Origin: Nitrobacter sp051535235
Lineage (GTDB): Bacteria > Pseudomonadota > Alphaproteobacteria > Rhizobiales > Xanthobacteraceae
DNA length: 64,000 bases
NCBI RefSeq assembly: GCF_051535235.1
Contig: NZ_JBPPLZ010000006.1
Span: 62,001-126,000, forward strand
Direction of reading: 5' to 3'
Shown here: one piece after another, positions 8,159-16,685 of the stretch
Layout: the number at the start of each line of letters is the position of its first letter
Position numbering within the stretch: the stretch's first letter is position 1
Position numbers and translations under genes: made by a program
The notes under the pieces: generated by a model
Databases searched by the model: none
Told to the model about the DNA's origin: nothing
Seen by the model: only the letters and a program-made list of their open reading frames with translations

Positions 8159-9253
8159 GTGAGCGCGCATGGTTCGATGCCTCGCTCGGCGTGGATTTTC
8201 CCCGCTCTGGCCGTGTTGTTCTACGGCGCTGTGACCGGTCTCGGCATCACTTTCGTTCCGTCCGCGACCGGCATCCTGTTCGCGGTCGTGCTGCTGGTGA
8301 TCCTGTTCGGCACGGTTTTCGCGGCCGTGCACCACGCCGAGGTCATCGCGGAGCGGATCGGCGAGCCTTACGGAACGCTGTTGCTGACGCTCGCGGTCAC
8401 CATCATCGAAGTTTCCCTGATCGCGACGATCATGCTGGGCGACAAGGCGGTGCCGGAACTGGCGCGTGATACCGTGTTCGCGGTGGTCATGATCGTGTGC
8501 AACGGTCTGGTCGGGACCTGCATTCTGGCCGGCGGGCTTCGTTACCGCGAGCAGGAGTTTCAACCAGCGGGCGTGAACATCTATCTCAGCGTGCTGATCG
8601 TGTTCGCGACGATCACGCTGGTGATGCCGAACTATACCCTGACGACGCCCGGGCCGCTGTATTCGCAACTGCAACTCGGTTTCGTCAGCGTCGTCACCAT
8701 CATGCTCTACGCCGTCTTTCTGTACACGCAGACGGTCCTGCATCAAGACTATTTCATTGTCGGGCACGACGCCGACGGCGGGGAGGGATCTGCCTCGAAC
8801 CGCTTGCTGGCGCTGAGCGTCGCGCTGCTGCTGATCTCGCTGCTCGCCGTCGTGCTGCTGGCGAAGAAGTTCTCGCTGGTAATCGACGCGGGCATCGCGG
8901 TGGTCGGCGCGCCTGAAGCCCTCGCCGGCGTGTTGCTGGCGCTGCTGGTCCTTTTGCCGGAAAGCGTCGCGGCGCTTGCGGCCGCGCGGCAGAACGATCT
9001 GCAGAAGAGCATCAATCTCGCGCTCGGCTCCTCGCTGGCCACAATAGGTCTGACGATTCCGGCCGTGGCAGTGGCCGCCTACGTCATGGACAAGCCGCTC
9101 GAACTCGGTCTCAGCGCCCAGAAGATGATCCTGCTGGGCCTGACGTTCCTTCTGAGCATGCTGACCTTCGGAACGGGCCGGACCAATATCCTGTTCGGAA
9201 TGATCCACATCGTCGTGTTCGCGATCTATGTCTTCATGGTGTTCGTGCCATAG
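8159..9253 (+). CDS. Calcium/proton (Ca2+:H+) antiporter, ChaA/CAX type
   Basis: This is a membrane protein of about 364 residues with 11 hydrophobic segments. It has the paired alpha-repeat signatures of the Ca2+/cation antiporter superfamily: an acidic TIIEVSLIATIM segment in the first half and LLPESVAALAAARQNDLQ in the second. ChaA proteins export Ca2+ (and Na+/K+) against H+ at the inner membrane. The start is GTG at 8159, 12 bp after the DUF3606 stop; an internal ATG at 8177 (MPRSAWIFPALA) is an equally plausible start. Confidence 0.87.
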   Translation: MSAHGSMPRSAWIFPALAVLFYGAVTGLGITFVPSATGILFAVVLLVILFGTVFAAVHHAEVIAERIGEPYGTLLLTLAVTIIEVSLIATIMLGDKAVPELARDTVFAVVMIVCNGLVGTCILAGGLRYREQEFQPAGVNIYLSVLIVFATITLVMPNYTLTTPGPLYSQLQLGFVSVVTIMLYAVFLYTQTVLHQDYFIVGHDADGGEGSASNRLLALSVALLLISLLAVVLLAKKFSLVIDAGIAVVGAPEALAGVLLALLVLLPESVAALAAARQNDLQKSINLALGSSLATIGLTIPAVAVAAYVMDKPLELGLSAQKMILLGLTFLLSMLTFGTGRTNILFGMIHIVVFAIYVFMVFVP

Positions 9254-9311
9254 TCGGACAACGAACGGAATCACCGACGCCTTCGCCTTGAGGCGAGGCT
9301 TTGAGGATCGC

Positions 9312-10820
9312 ATGTCTCAACGCACTCTGCGACGGATCGGCCGCCATGCGTGCCTCGTGGTCACGCTTGGGGCAATGGCATCCGCCGCTGCGGGCCAGGA
9401 GATGCCGACCGACCACGACCACATGGGTCGCGACCACATAGGTCACGAACATATGGGTCACGAACATATGGGTCATGCCGCCTCGGGCGGACGATCCCAT
9501 CATCCTCATTCCGCCAATCCAGTGAAGCGGACACATACGGCGGTGAAACGGAAGCCTCCGGCGCCGGCCATGGCGCACACGGATATGGCCCACATGGATC
9601 ATGAGGCGATGAGTCCCGCGCATACGGGGCACGGAACGGACGGCCACGGCTCCATGCCCGGCTTTCTCGGACCCTACATGATGGCGCGCGAGGCGTCGGG
9701 AACGAGCTGGCAGCCGGACACCTCGCCGCACGAAGGGCTTCACCAACAGTTCGACGCCTGGAGCGTGATGACCCACGGCTCCATCAACCTGAATTACGAC
9801 CGGCAGCCGGGTCCGCGCGGCGCGGACAAGACCTTCGTCAGCGGCATGCTCATGACCATGGCGCAGCGGCCGCTCGGAGACGACGGCACCTTCGGCGTGC
9901 GCGCCATGCTGTCTCCGGAGCCGCTGATGGGGGCGGCCGGCTATCCGCTGCTGCTGGCGAGCGGCGAGACCGCCGACGGCGTGTCGCATCTGGTCGATCG
10001 CCAGCATCCGCACGATCTGTTCATGGAACTGGCGGCGACATACAGCCACAATATCACCGCGAACTCGAGCGTCTTCGTCTATGGCGGCCTGCCGGGCGAA
10101 CCCGCGCTCGGACCGCCGGCCTTCATGCATCGCCTCAGCGGCATGGACAATCCCGAGGCCCCGATCAGCCACCACTGGCTCGATTCGACGCACATCACAT
10201 TCGGCGTGTTGACGGCCGGTCTGGTTCTCGAGAACTGGAAGTTCGAGGCTTCGACCTTTCGCGGGCGGGAACCCGACCAGTACCGCTACGACATCGAACG
10301 GCCGGCGCTCGACAGCGTTGCCGGCCGGGTGAGCTGGAATCCGGTCCGCGAACTGTCGCTGCAGGTGTCCTACGGGCACCTGAATTCGCCGGAACAGCTC
10401 GAACCGGAGGTCAACGAAAACCGCCTGACGGCTTCGGCGATCTACACCACGCCGTTCGGCGACGGGCATCTGTGGAGCGCGACGGCGGCCTGGGGCCGCA
10501 AGATGCTGAGCCCGGGGGAAACGCTGGACGCCTATCTGTTTGAGAGTTCCGTGATTCTGAAAAACAACTGGACGCTGTTCATGCGCGCGGAACAGGTCGC
10601 TGAAAATGAACTGACGCACCACATTCCCGGTCTCGAAGACAGGGTTTTCAACGTGGGCAAAGTCTCGGTCGGCGGAATCTACGATTTCATCCGCACCGAT
10701 CATGCCAAGTTCGGCATTGGCGGACTGGTCAGCCGCTACCTGCTGCCCGACGATCTGAAACCGGTCTATGGGCGCGACCTCACCGGCTTCATGGCGTTCG
10801 GCCGGATCAAGCTGCTCTGA
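9312..10820 (+). CDS. Exported His/Met-rich outer-membrane-like protein
   Basis: This 502-residue protein has a signal peptide (MSQRTLRRIGRHACLVVTLG..AAAG), then a strongly His/Met-rich region (about 30-120) with repeated DHxHMG and GHEHMGH motifs, then alternating aromatic/polar strands typical of an outer-membrane beta barrel ending in a hydrophobic Leu. The His/Met clusters suggest metal binding, such as copper or zinc, at the envelope. Similar unnamed proteins accompany metal-resistance genes (recollection, not checked). The start at 9312 is chosen because it begins the signal peptide. It lies 58 bp downstream of the Ca2+/H+ antiporter. Exact function unknown. Confidence 0.7.
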   Translation: MSQRTLRRIGRHACLVVTLGAMASAAAGQEMPTDHDHMGRDHIGHEHMGHEHMGHAASGGRSHHPHSANPVKRTHTAVKRKPPAPAMAHTDMAHMDHEAMSPAHTGHGTDGHGSMPGFLGPYMMAREASGTSWQPDTSPHEGLHQQFDAWSVMTHGSINLNYDRQPGPRGADKTFVSGMLMTMAQRPLGDDGTFGVRAMLSPEPLMGAAGYPLLLASGETADGVSHLVDRQHPHDLFMELAATYSHNITANSSVFVYGGLPGEPALGPPAFMHRLSGMDNPEAPISHHWLDSTHITFGVLTAGLVLENWKFEASTFRGREPDQYRYDIERPALDSVAGRVSWNPVRELSLQVSYGHLNSPEQLEPEVNENRLTASAIYTTPFGDGHLWSATAAWGRKMLSPGETLDAYLFESSVILKNNWTLFMRAEQVAENELTHHIPGLEDRVFNVGKVSVGGIYDFIRTDHAKFGIGGLVSRYLLPDDLKPVYGRDLTGFMAFGRIKLL

Positions 10821-11008
10821 CAGCGGAGCCGTGAAAGCCGCGCTCCGGGCTTTCGGCCGGCGCGCTTCGTCGCGCGGACCGACATCCGCAAAACGCGATA
10901 ATCGACACGAAACGTGACGTGGACCACCACCTTGCCACCGATCAGTCGCGATTGATCCCTCAATCGGCCCAAAAGTTTCCGCATCAGACAGCGCGGGAGA
11001 GGCCGGCC

Positions 11009-11839
11009 ATGCTGAAATACGCTTCAAAGTTCTTTTTCGAGAAGATCCTGCCGTCCGTGGTGGCGACGGTGACGGGCGCCTACATCGTCAACCACTACAT
11101 CGTAGGCAAGCCTGCCGATGCATCGGCCCCCGCCGCCGTGTCGTCCGCGGTGGTGCCCGATAAAGCTGGCGGCGCCGAAGGCGGCATTCGCGCGAAGGGC
11201 ATTTCCGAAAAGGCAGTTGCGACGGTGCCTGCCGAGAAGGTCCAGCCCGAGACGGAGAAGCCAGCCGAGAAGCGGGCTGAAACCGCGTCCGCTCCGGCCG
11301 CCATGAAGAAACATCAAACGGCGCGGCGCGAAAAGGCCGCCGCCAAGGTCGCATCCGCTCCGGCGCAGACGGGGTCTATTCCGGACGATCTTCGCGACGC
11401 CAACGATCTGGCGCGGGCTGCGATCGACCGCTTGCGCGGCACGAACGATGCGGACCCGCGCATTGAAGGCTCGCGCTCCCGATCGGAGGTCACGCGAGCG
11501 CAGCCGGATGCCGACCGCCGCCCGACCGAATCAGTTCCGCGCCTGCAGGATATCGCGCGCGCGGCGCCGGCGGTGCAGCCGCTTCCGCCACCGATCCAGG
11601 TGTCCGTGCCTGCTGTCGAAACTCCCCGGCTTGATGCGATGGCGACCGGGGAGGGCTCGCCTTCCGACCGCGCCGACGATCGTGCGCGACTGCCGGTTCC
11701 GCCTGCGGACATTCCGCAAGCCTCGGGACGATTCGATCCTGCGGCCAACGCGGCAGAGCAGACGAGCGCCCATACCACGGTCGCCGATGACATGCTCTCG
11801 GCTGCGAAATCGGTTGTCCAGGCGGTGCTGCCGAAATAG
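11009..11839 (+). CDS. Ala/Pro-rich membrane-anchored hypothetical protein
   Basis: This 276-residue protein has one N-terminal hydrophobic anchor (about 10-32: FEKILPSVVATVTGAYIVN) and a long low-complexity Ala/Pro/Glu/Arg periplasmic part without a recognised fold. The ATG at 11009 follows gggagagg and gives a sensible anchor; the longer open frame upstream lacks this context. Nothing in the sequence indicates a specific function. The low-complexity body resembles proteins that span the periplasm. Confidence 0.55.
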   Translation: MLKYASKFFFEKILPSVVATVTGAYIVNHYIVGKPADASAPAAVSSAVVPDKAGGAEGGIRAKGISEKAVATVPAEKVQPETEKPAEKRAETASAPAAMKKHQTARREKAAAKVASAPAQTGSIPDDLRDANDLARAAIDRLRGTNDADPRIEGSRSRSEVTRAQPDADRRPTESVPRLQDIARAAPAVQPLPPPIQVSVPAVETPRLDAMATGEGSPSDRADDRARLPVPPADIPQASGRFDPAANAAEQTSAHTTVADDMLSAAKSVVQAVLPK

Positions 11840-11960
11840 CCGCGGGCCGCGTTCCGTATTTTCGAGCGAAGGGGGAGGGTTTGCGTCAAGAAAACCCGTC
11901 AAAAAAAAGGCTCTGCAAAGCCTGAATAGCCCGTCGGCGGCGCCGCCGACGGGATCGCAT

Positions 11961-11995
11961 CAAACAAAAACGCGGGGCTGGAACCCCGCGTTTTC
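11961..11995 (-). terminator. Rho-independent terminator of rpsU
   Basis: The stem CGCGGGG/CCCCGCG (11971-11990) is followed on the minus strand by a T-rich run (11961-11970). It lies about 30 bp beyond the rpsU stop. The T's at 11991-11994 on the plus strand mean it may also stop transcription of the gene ending at 11839. Confidence 0.85.
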
Positions 11996-12021
11996 GTTAA
12001 AGCCTGATCTGCAGCGATCGT

Positions 12022-12309
12022 TCAGCGCGGTCCGCGCGGACCGGCACCCGGACCACCACGGCCTGCGCCCGGTCCAGCGCCAAAAACCGGTTTCGGCTTC
12101 ATTGGCAGCAGGCCTTCGCGCTGCATCTTCTTGCGTGCGAGCTTGCGGGCGCGACGGACAGCTTCAGCCTTTTCGCGAGCCTTCTTTTCGGAGGGCTTTT
12201 CGTAATGACCGCGGAGCTTCATTTCGCGGAAAATCCCCTCGCGCTGCATCTTCTTCTTCAGCGCCTTGAGGGCTTGATCGACATTATTATCGCGAACGAG
12301 AACCTGCAC
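12022..12309 (-). CDS. rpsU: 30S ribosomal protein S21
   Basis: This 95-residue small-subunit protein has the conserved S21 core VQVLVRDNNVDQALKALKKK, the MQREGIFREMKLRGHYEKPS segment and basic helices. A Gly/Pro-rich tail (PGAGRGGPGAGPRGPR) is typical of rhizobial S21. The start is GTG at 12309, preceded by gaaagagga; the open frame extends 27 residues further but without conservation. It is a monocistronic gene with its own terminator. Confidence 0.96.
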   Translation of the reverse strand: MQVLVRDNNVDQALKALKKKMQREGIFREMKLRGHYEKPSEKKAREKAEAVRRARKLARKKMQREGLLPMKPKPVFGAGPGAGRGGPGAGPRGPR

Positions 12310-12578
12310 GCGGCATCCTCTTTCAATTGCACGAAGTGAGAAATGGGTCAGAAGCAGGAGGGCCGACAAAGGCCATGCCCTCAGCATCAAGGGCGCCGAT
12401 GTAACAGATCAGGCCGGTAATGTCCACCGCCACTCCGCGGTTTGTGCATCGGACAGGCCGAAAGTTAGGTGGATTCTTCCAAAAGTACCGCCATCGCGGC
12501 CGACGAATGCTTCACAATGCGGTTTTTATGGTTCTTGATCTCGAACGATTGATCTTTGGAATTTAAAGGGAGGGCGTC

Positions 12579-13292
12579 ATGGATGTCAGGAAATACGTAG
12601 CCGAACTGATCGGTACTTTCTGGTTGACCTTTATGGGGTGCGGCAGCGCGGTCATCGCCGCGGCCTTTCCGCAGGTCGGCATCGGGCTGCTGGGCGTCGC
12701 CTTCACCTTCGGCCTCAGCGTCGTCACCATGGCCTATGCGATCGGGCATGTTTCAGGCTGCCACCTCAATCCGGCCGTGACTTTGGGGCTGACCGCGGGC
12801 GGACGGTTTCCGGCCGGGCAGGTGCTGCCCTACATCATCGCGCAGGTGCTCGGCGCGATCGCCGCCGCTGCGCTGCTTTATGTGATCGCCAGCGGGGCTC
12901 CGGGCTTCGATGTCGCCAAGGGATTCGCATCCAACGGCTACGGCGAGCATTCGCCGGGTCATTACAATCTCATGGTCGCCTTCATCACCGAGGTGACGAT
13001 GACCGCCATGTTCCTGTTCGTCATCATGGGCTCGACCCATGGCAGGGCGCCGGCCGGTTTCGCGCCGCTGGCGATCGGACTCGCGCTGGTGATGATCCAC
13101 CTCGTCAGCATTCCCGTCACCAACACGTCGGTGAACCCGGCGCGCAGCACCGGTCCGGCGTTGTTCGTCGGCGGTTGGGCACTGGAGCAACTCTGGCTGT
13201 TCTGGGTAGCGCCGCTGATCGGCGGCGTCATCGGCGGCGTGGTCTATCGCGGGTTAAGCGGTGAGCCGGAAGGTGTCGTGGCAGGAAAGTAG
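12579..13292 (+). CDS. aqpZ: Aquaporin Z
   Basis: This 237-residue water channel of the MIP family has six membrane helices and two NPA boxes: HLNPAVTLG (about 62-70) and TSVNPARSTGPAL (about 183-195). The residues around the second NPA (N-P-A-R-S) fit the water-selective AqpZ type rather than the glycerol facilitators. A ribosome site (aaagggaggg) precedes the ATG. It is a single gene; the spacer upstream (12310-12578) holds the divergent promoters of rpsU and aqpZ. Confidence 0.95.
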   Translation: MDVRKYVAELIGTFWLTFMGCGSAVIAAAFPQVGIGLLGVAFTFGLSVVTMAYAIGHVSGCHLNPAVTLGLTAGGRFPAGQVLPYIIAQVLGAIAAAALLYVIASGAPGFDVAKGFASNGYGEHSPGHYNLMVAFITEVTMTAMFLFVIMGSTHGRAPAGFAPLAIGLALVMIHLVSIPVTNTSVNPARSTGPALFVGGWALEQLWLFWVAPLIGGVIGGVVYRGLSGEPEGVVAGK

Positions 13293-13299
13293 CCCATCG

Positions 13300-13441
13300 C
13301 GTCATGCGGGCTCGCGACAAAAAATTGGTTCTTGCCAATTTGTGCGTGAAGCGAAGCAATCCGGAAATCGCATTTGAGAACTGGATTGCTTCGTTGCTAC
13401 AGGAACGACGCGCGTCGCCTTGAACTCCTCGCAATGACGCC
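13300..13441. repeat. Dispersed palindromic repeat (…CTCCTCGCAATGACG type)
   Basis: This non-coding element between aqpZ and purK contains GAAGCAATCC and GGATTGCTTCG and ends with TCCTCGCAATGACG. It is the same family as the copy at 26251-26330. At 13322-13341 it includes a separate small hairpin (AAATTGG/CCAATTT) that could end aqpZ transcription. Confidence 0.65.
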
Positions 13442-13471
13442 AGCGGAGACGAGACGTCACTCGGACCGCCG

Positions 13472-14569
13472 TCAGCCGCCATCCTTGACCTCGGTAACAT
13501 GGCCCATCTTGCGGCCGGGACGCTGCGCGCCCTTGCCGTAGATATGCACGGCGGCGCCGGGCACGGTGAGCCATTTGCCGTAGTCAAGAATGTCGTCGCC
13601 GATCAGGTTTGTCATGACGACGCTGCCGTGCCGGATCGGCTTGCCAAGCGGCCAGCCGGCGACGGCGCGGATGTGCTGTTCGAACTGCGAGACAGAAGCG
13701 CCGTCGAGCGTCCAATGCCCGGAGTTGTGGACTCGCGGCGCGATCTCGTTGACGAGTAGCGCCGGGCCGGCCGGGCCTGGCACCACGAACATCTCCACGG
13801 TCAGCACGCCGACATAATCGAGCGCATCCGCGATTTTTTTCGCGATGCCGCGCGCCTGCGCGGCGAGCGTATCGGAAATCGCGGCCGGCACGCGCGAATA
13901 TTTCAGGATGTGGTCGCGATGCTCGTTCTCGGTCACGTCGAAGCATTCGACGCAGCCATCTGCGCCGCGCGCCGTGATCAGGGAAATCTCGCGCTCGAAC
14001 GGCACGAAGGCTTCCAGGATCGCAGATCTGGTGCCGAGATCGTCCCACGCCTGATCGGGATCGTCGCCGTCGCGGATGATGGCCTGGCCCTTGCCGTCAT
14101 AGCCGAAGCGGCGGGTCTTGATCACCGCCGGCAGCCCGATGACCTCGATCGCGTCGCGCAACGCCTGCGGGGACGCGACCTCGGCATAGGCGGCGGTGGC
14201 GATACCCAGGCCGGCTATGAATTTCTTCTCCAGCAGCCGGTCCTGAACCGTCTCCAGAATGCGATAATCGGGCAGCACCGGCCGACGCGCGGCCAGCACC
14301 ATCGCGGTCGCGGCCGGGATATTCTCAAACTCATAGGTGACGACGTTGACGTCGGATGCGAACAATTCCAGCGCCTCGACGTCGGCATACTCGGCGCAGG
14401 TGGCGTTCTGCACGACGTCGAATGCCGGCGAATCCGGATCCGGCGAGAACACCTGGCACTTGAGGCCGAGGCGCGCCGCCGCCAGCGCCAGCATCCGGCC
14501 GAGTTGCCCGCCGCCGAGAATGCCGATGGTATCGCCCGGCTTGAGCGTCACCCGCCGAGAACCGCTCAC
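13472..14569 (-). CDS. purK: 5-(carboxyamino)imidazole ribonucleotide synthase
   Basis: This 365-residue ATP-grasp enzyme converts AIR, ATP and bicarbonate to N5-CAIR in purine synthesis. The N-terminus GDTIGILGGGQLGRMLA is the family signature, and the ATP-grasp core includes KTRRFGYDGKGQ and NEIAPRVHNSGHWT. The start is GTG overlapping the purE stop (GTGA), so translation is coupled to purE. The C-terminus ends in TEVKDGG. Confidence 0.97.
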   Translation of the reverse strand: MSGSRRVTLKPGDTIGILGGGQLGRMLALAAARLGLKCQVFSPDPDSPAFDVVQNATCAEYADVEALELFASDVNVVTYEFENIPAATAMVLAARRPVLPDYRILETVQDRLLEKKFIAGLGIATAAYAEVASPQALRDAIEVIGLPAVIKTRRFGYDGKGQAIIRDGDDPDQAWDDLGTRSAILEAFVPFEREISLITARGADGCVECFDVTENEHRDHILKYSRVPAAISDTLAAQARGIAKKIADALDYVGVLTVEMFVVPGPAGPALLVNEIAPRVHNSGHWTLDGASVSQFEQHIRAVAGWPLGKPIRHGSVVMTNLIGDDILDYGKWLTVPGAAVHIYGKGAQRPGRKMGHVTEVKDGG

Positions 14570-15054
14570 GCCGATCCCTCCGGGCGCTCGCCCACGGCAT
14601 CGGTCTGCTGCTTGCGCCAGGCGGCAAGGCGTGCGGCCAGCGCCGGGTCGCTGAGCGCGAGCACGCTCGCCGCCAGCAGCGCCGCATTGATGGCGCCGGC
14701 CTTGCCGATCGCAAGCGTTCCCACCGGAATTCCGGCCGGCATCTGCACGATCGAATACAGCGAGTCGATCCCGGCCAGCGTTTTTGATTCCACGGGTACG
14801 CCGAGCACCGGGAGTTCGGTCAGCGACGCCGTCATGCCGGGCAAATGCGCGGCGCCGCCCGCGCCGGCTATGATGACCTTGAACCCCTCCGCCTTGGCGC
14901 CGCTGGCGAATGCGAACAGCCGCTCGGGCGTCCGGTGCGCGGATACGATTCGCGTCTCGCTGGCCACGCCAAGCGCGGCCAGAGTGTCCGCGGCGTGACG
15001 CATTGTTTCCCAGTCCGACTGGCTTCCCATGATGATGGCGACGGCGGCGGTCAT
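14566..15054 (-). CDS. purE: N5-carboxyaminoimidazole ribonucleotide mutase
   Basis: This 162-residue mutase converts N5-CAIR to CAIR. The signature IIMGSQSDWETMRHAAD lies at the N-terminus, followed by VSAHRTPERLF and GAGGAAHLPGM, both active-site segments. It is first in the purE-purK operon and overlaps purK by 4 bp. Confidence 0.97.
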   Translation of the reverse strand: MTAAVAIIMGSQSDWETMRHAADTLAALGVASETRIVSAHRTPERLFAFASGAKAEGFKVIIAGAGGAAHLPGMTASLTELPVLGVPVESKTLAGIDSLYSIVQMPAGIPVGTLAIGKAGAINAALLAASVLALSDPALAARLAAWRKQQTDAVGERPEGSA

Positions 15055-15173
15055 TTATTTATTTTATTTCTTTCGGGAATCCGGAAAACATGGTGCGGAT
15101 TATAGGAGGGTGCCTTGACGGGGCAAGCGGTGGGGACTGAACTATCCTGTCTTGGTGAACGACGGCAAGCCTT

Positions 15174-15854
15174 GTGGCGATGAAAAAGACCTCGAAAGCG
15201 TCGGCTTCGACCGCTGCGAAACGCAAGGCGAGCCGCCGCAAGACCGCGCCGGTCGCGCTCGCGCCAACGCGCCCGACGGCGTCACAACGTGACGTCGCGA
15301 CCGAGGCCAGAGCCACGATCCGCCGCCTCAAGACCCGGCTTGCGGCCGCGCAGGCGCGGATCGCGGATCTGGAGGCGTCCGCGGATACCGATTTTCTTCT
15401 GGGCGTCCTCAATCGCCGGGGCTTCGAACGCGAACTGCGCCGCTCGGTCGCCTACATCCGGCGCTATCACGCGAACGGGGCGCTGTTCGTGCTGGACGTC
15501 GATCGCCTGAAGCCTATCAACGATGCGTTCGGTCACGCGGCCGGAGATGCGGTGCTGAAGGCGGTGGTCGCGGCGCTGTCCCGGCACGTGCGATCCTCCG
15601 ACCTGATCGGGCGGCTCGGCGGCGACGAGTTCGCGCTGCTGTTGTGGAATCTCAGCGAAACCGACGCCAGGGCCAAGGCGTCGGCTCTGGAAGAGACCAT
15701 CGACGGGCTGGCACTGACGTTCGGGGGGCGAGCGATCACCACCGGCGCGTCGATCGGGGTGGCCATCCTCGGGCCGCATGCCGACGCCGGCACCGCGCTG
15801 GAGCAGGCCGACTGCGCAATGTACCTCCGCAAGGCGCAGCGGCGGAGCAGTTGA
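15174..15854 (+). CDS. GGDEF diguanylate cyclase
   Basis: This 226-residue protein has a basic Lys/Ser/Ala-rich N-terminus (1-40), a short coiled helix (about 43-70) and a GGDEF domain with intact GGDEF at 149-153. An RSSD inhibitory I-site lies at 140-143, five residues ahead, so it should make c-di-GMP with product inhibition. No transmembrane or sensor domain is present. The start is GTG at 15174; the ATG at 15180 is an alternative. Confidence 0.88.
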   Translation: MAMKKTSKASASTAAKRKASRRKTAPVALAPTRPTASQRDVATEARATIRRLKTRLAAAQARIADLEASADTDFLLGVLNRRGFERELRRSVAYIRRYHANGALFVLDVDRLKPINDAFGHAAGDAVLKAVVAALSRHVRSSDLIGRLGGDEFALLLWNLSETDARAKASALEETIDGLALTFGGRAITTGASIGVAILGPHADAGTALEQADCAMYLRKAQRRSS

Positions 15855-15891
15855 GAGGCGGTGGCATCGGCGGGCGCGGCAGGCGCGCTGT

Positions 15892-16098
15892 TCAGGCGAT
15901 GATATCCGGCGTGATCTGGTCTTCGATGAAGGCGATGCGGTCGCGTAACTGCAGCTTGCGCTTTTTCAGCCGCTGCAGGCGCAGCAAATCGGGCGCGGGC
16001 GATTGATGCAAGGCATCGATGGCGGCGTCGAGATCGCGGTGTTCCTGGTTCAGCCGGGCGAGCTCAGCTCCGAGTTCGCGCTCTTCTTCGTCGGTCAT
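15892..16098 (-). CDS. DUF465 (YdcH-like) small protein
   Basis: This 68-residue coiled-coil protein contains the DUF465 pattern L-N-x-E-H-R-D-L-D-x-x-I and RLQRLKKRKLQLRDRI. The family is common in alphaproteobacteria and has no firm function. A second family member lies at 16406 on the opposite strand. Confidence 0.85.
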   Translation of the reverse strand: MTDEEERELGAELARLNQEHRDLDAAIDALHQSPAPDLLRLQRLKKRKLQLRDRIAFIEDQITPDIIA

Positions 16099-16143
16099 GA
16101 GTTGAATCGTGAAGAGTTTGCGAAAAGTTGGAGGTTTCAGCTA

Positions 16144-16159
16144 GATCACGAACGTGATC
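16144..16159. promoter_or_regulatory. 16-bp near-perfect palindrome between two DUF465 genes
   Basis: GATCACG-AA-CGTGATC has two 7-bp inverted arms. It lies about 45 bp upstream of the minus-strand DUF465 start and about 250 bp upstream of the plus-strand one. It could be an operator for a dimeric regulator; the regulator is unknown. Confidence 0.35.
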
Positions 16160-16169
16160 GATTCCAATA

Positions 16170-16227
16170 TTTTAGAGCGGGCTGCCGACAGAAAACCGCA
16201 ACACTTTTCTTCATCCCGCTCCAGGCG
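16170..16227. repeat. Dispersed palindromic repeat (AGAGCGGG…CCCGCTC)
   Basis: This element is bounded by TTTAGAGCGGG on the left and CATCCCGCTCC on the right, with AAAACCGC and ACTTTTC between. It resembles a short repeat very common in Bradyrhizobium intergenic regions. The rest of the 16099-16405 spacer shows only the 16-bp palindrome and a probable promoter for the downstream gene. Confidence 0.55.
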
Positions 16228-16405
16228 AATTATTGTCCTTGCCCGCGCGCCGCGCAAGCCGCCAGCAGGTCCCTCCTTACGGTTCATTTTCCGAATCCCG
16301 CAAATATGATCGATGTGCTTTTCTGCCCCATCGACAGCTGTCTGGGTTCATGTAAACTCACGAATTCGGAGCGAATCTGAGGTTGAAACCACCGAGGAGG
16401 TTCGA

Positions 16406-16591
16406 ATGGCGATTCAGGCGCATCTCGCTGAACTGGAACGGAAACATCGGATCCTGGAAGGCGAATTGCACGATGCTCTCAGGCATCTTTCCACCGACGA
16501 CCTGAGGATTGCCGAATTGAAGCGCCGGAAACTGATGCTCAAGGATGAGATCGAAAGACTGAAACTCTCCGCGGTCGAGACCCTCCACTAA
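16406..16591 (+). CDS. DUF465 (YdcH-like) small protein
   Basis: This 61-residue protein (MAIQAHLAELERKHRILEGE) is a second DUF465 member with the L-x-x-K-H-x-x-L-E-x-E and LKRRKLMLKDEIERL pattern. A strong ribosome site (gaggagg) precedes the ATG at 16406. It is a single short coiled coil of unknown function. Confidence 0.85.
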   Translation: MAIQAHLAELERKHRILEGELHDALRHLSTDDLRIAELKRRKLMLKDEIERLKLSAVETLH

Positions 16592-16685
16592 AATCCTTCC
16601 AGTCTTCGAGGGATCCGCGGTCTTTGCGTCGCCGATTGATCGCCGCCGTTGGCGCGGGGAATCGGCGCGGGCCTGATTTGCCGGG

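Noticed and set aside
8012..9313. Long minus-strand open frame opposite the antiporter
   Set aside because: Antisense shadow: Gln/Arg/His-rich composition, no start signal, and the plus-strand product is a clear membrane protein.
9234..11027. Long minus-strand open frame opposite the His/Met-rich protein
   Set aside because: Antisense shadow of the plus-strand gene; it crosses the spacer by chance.
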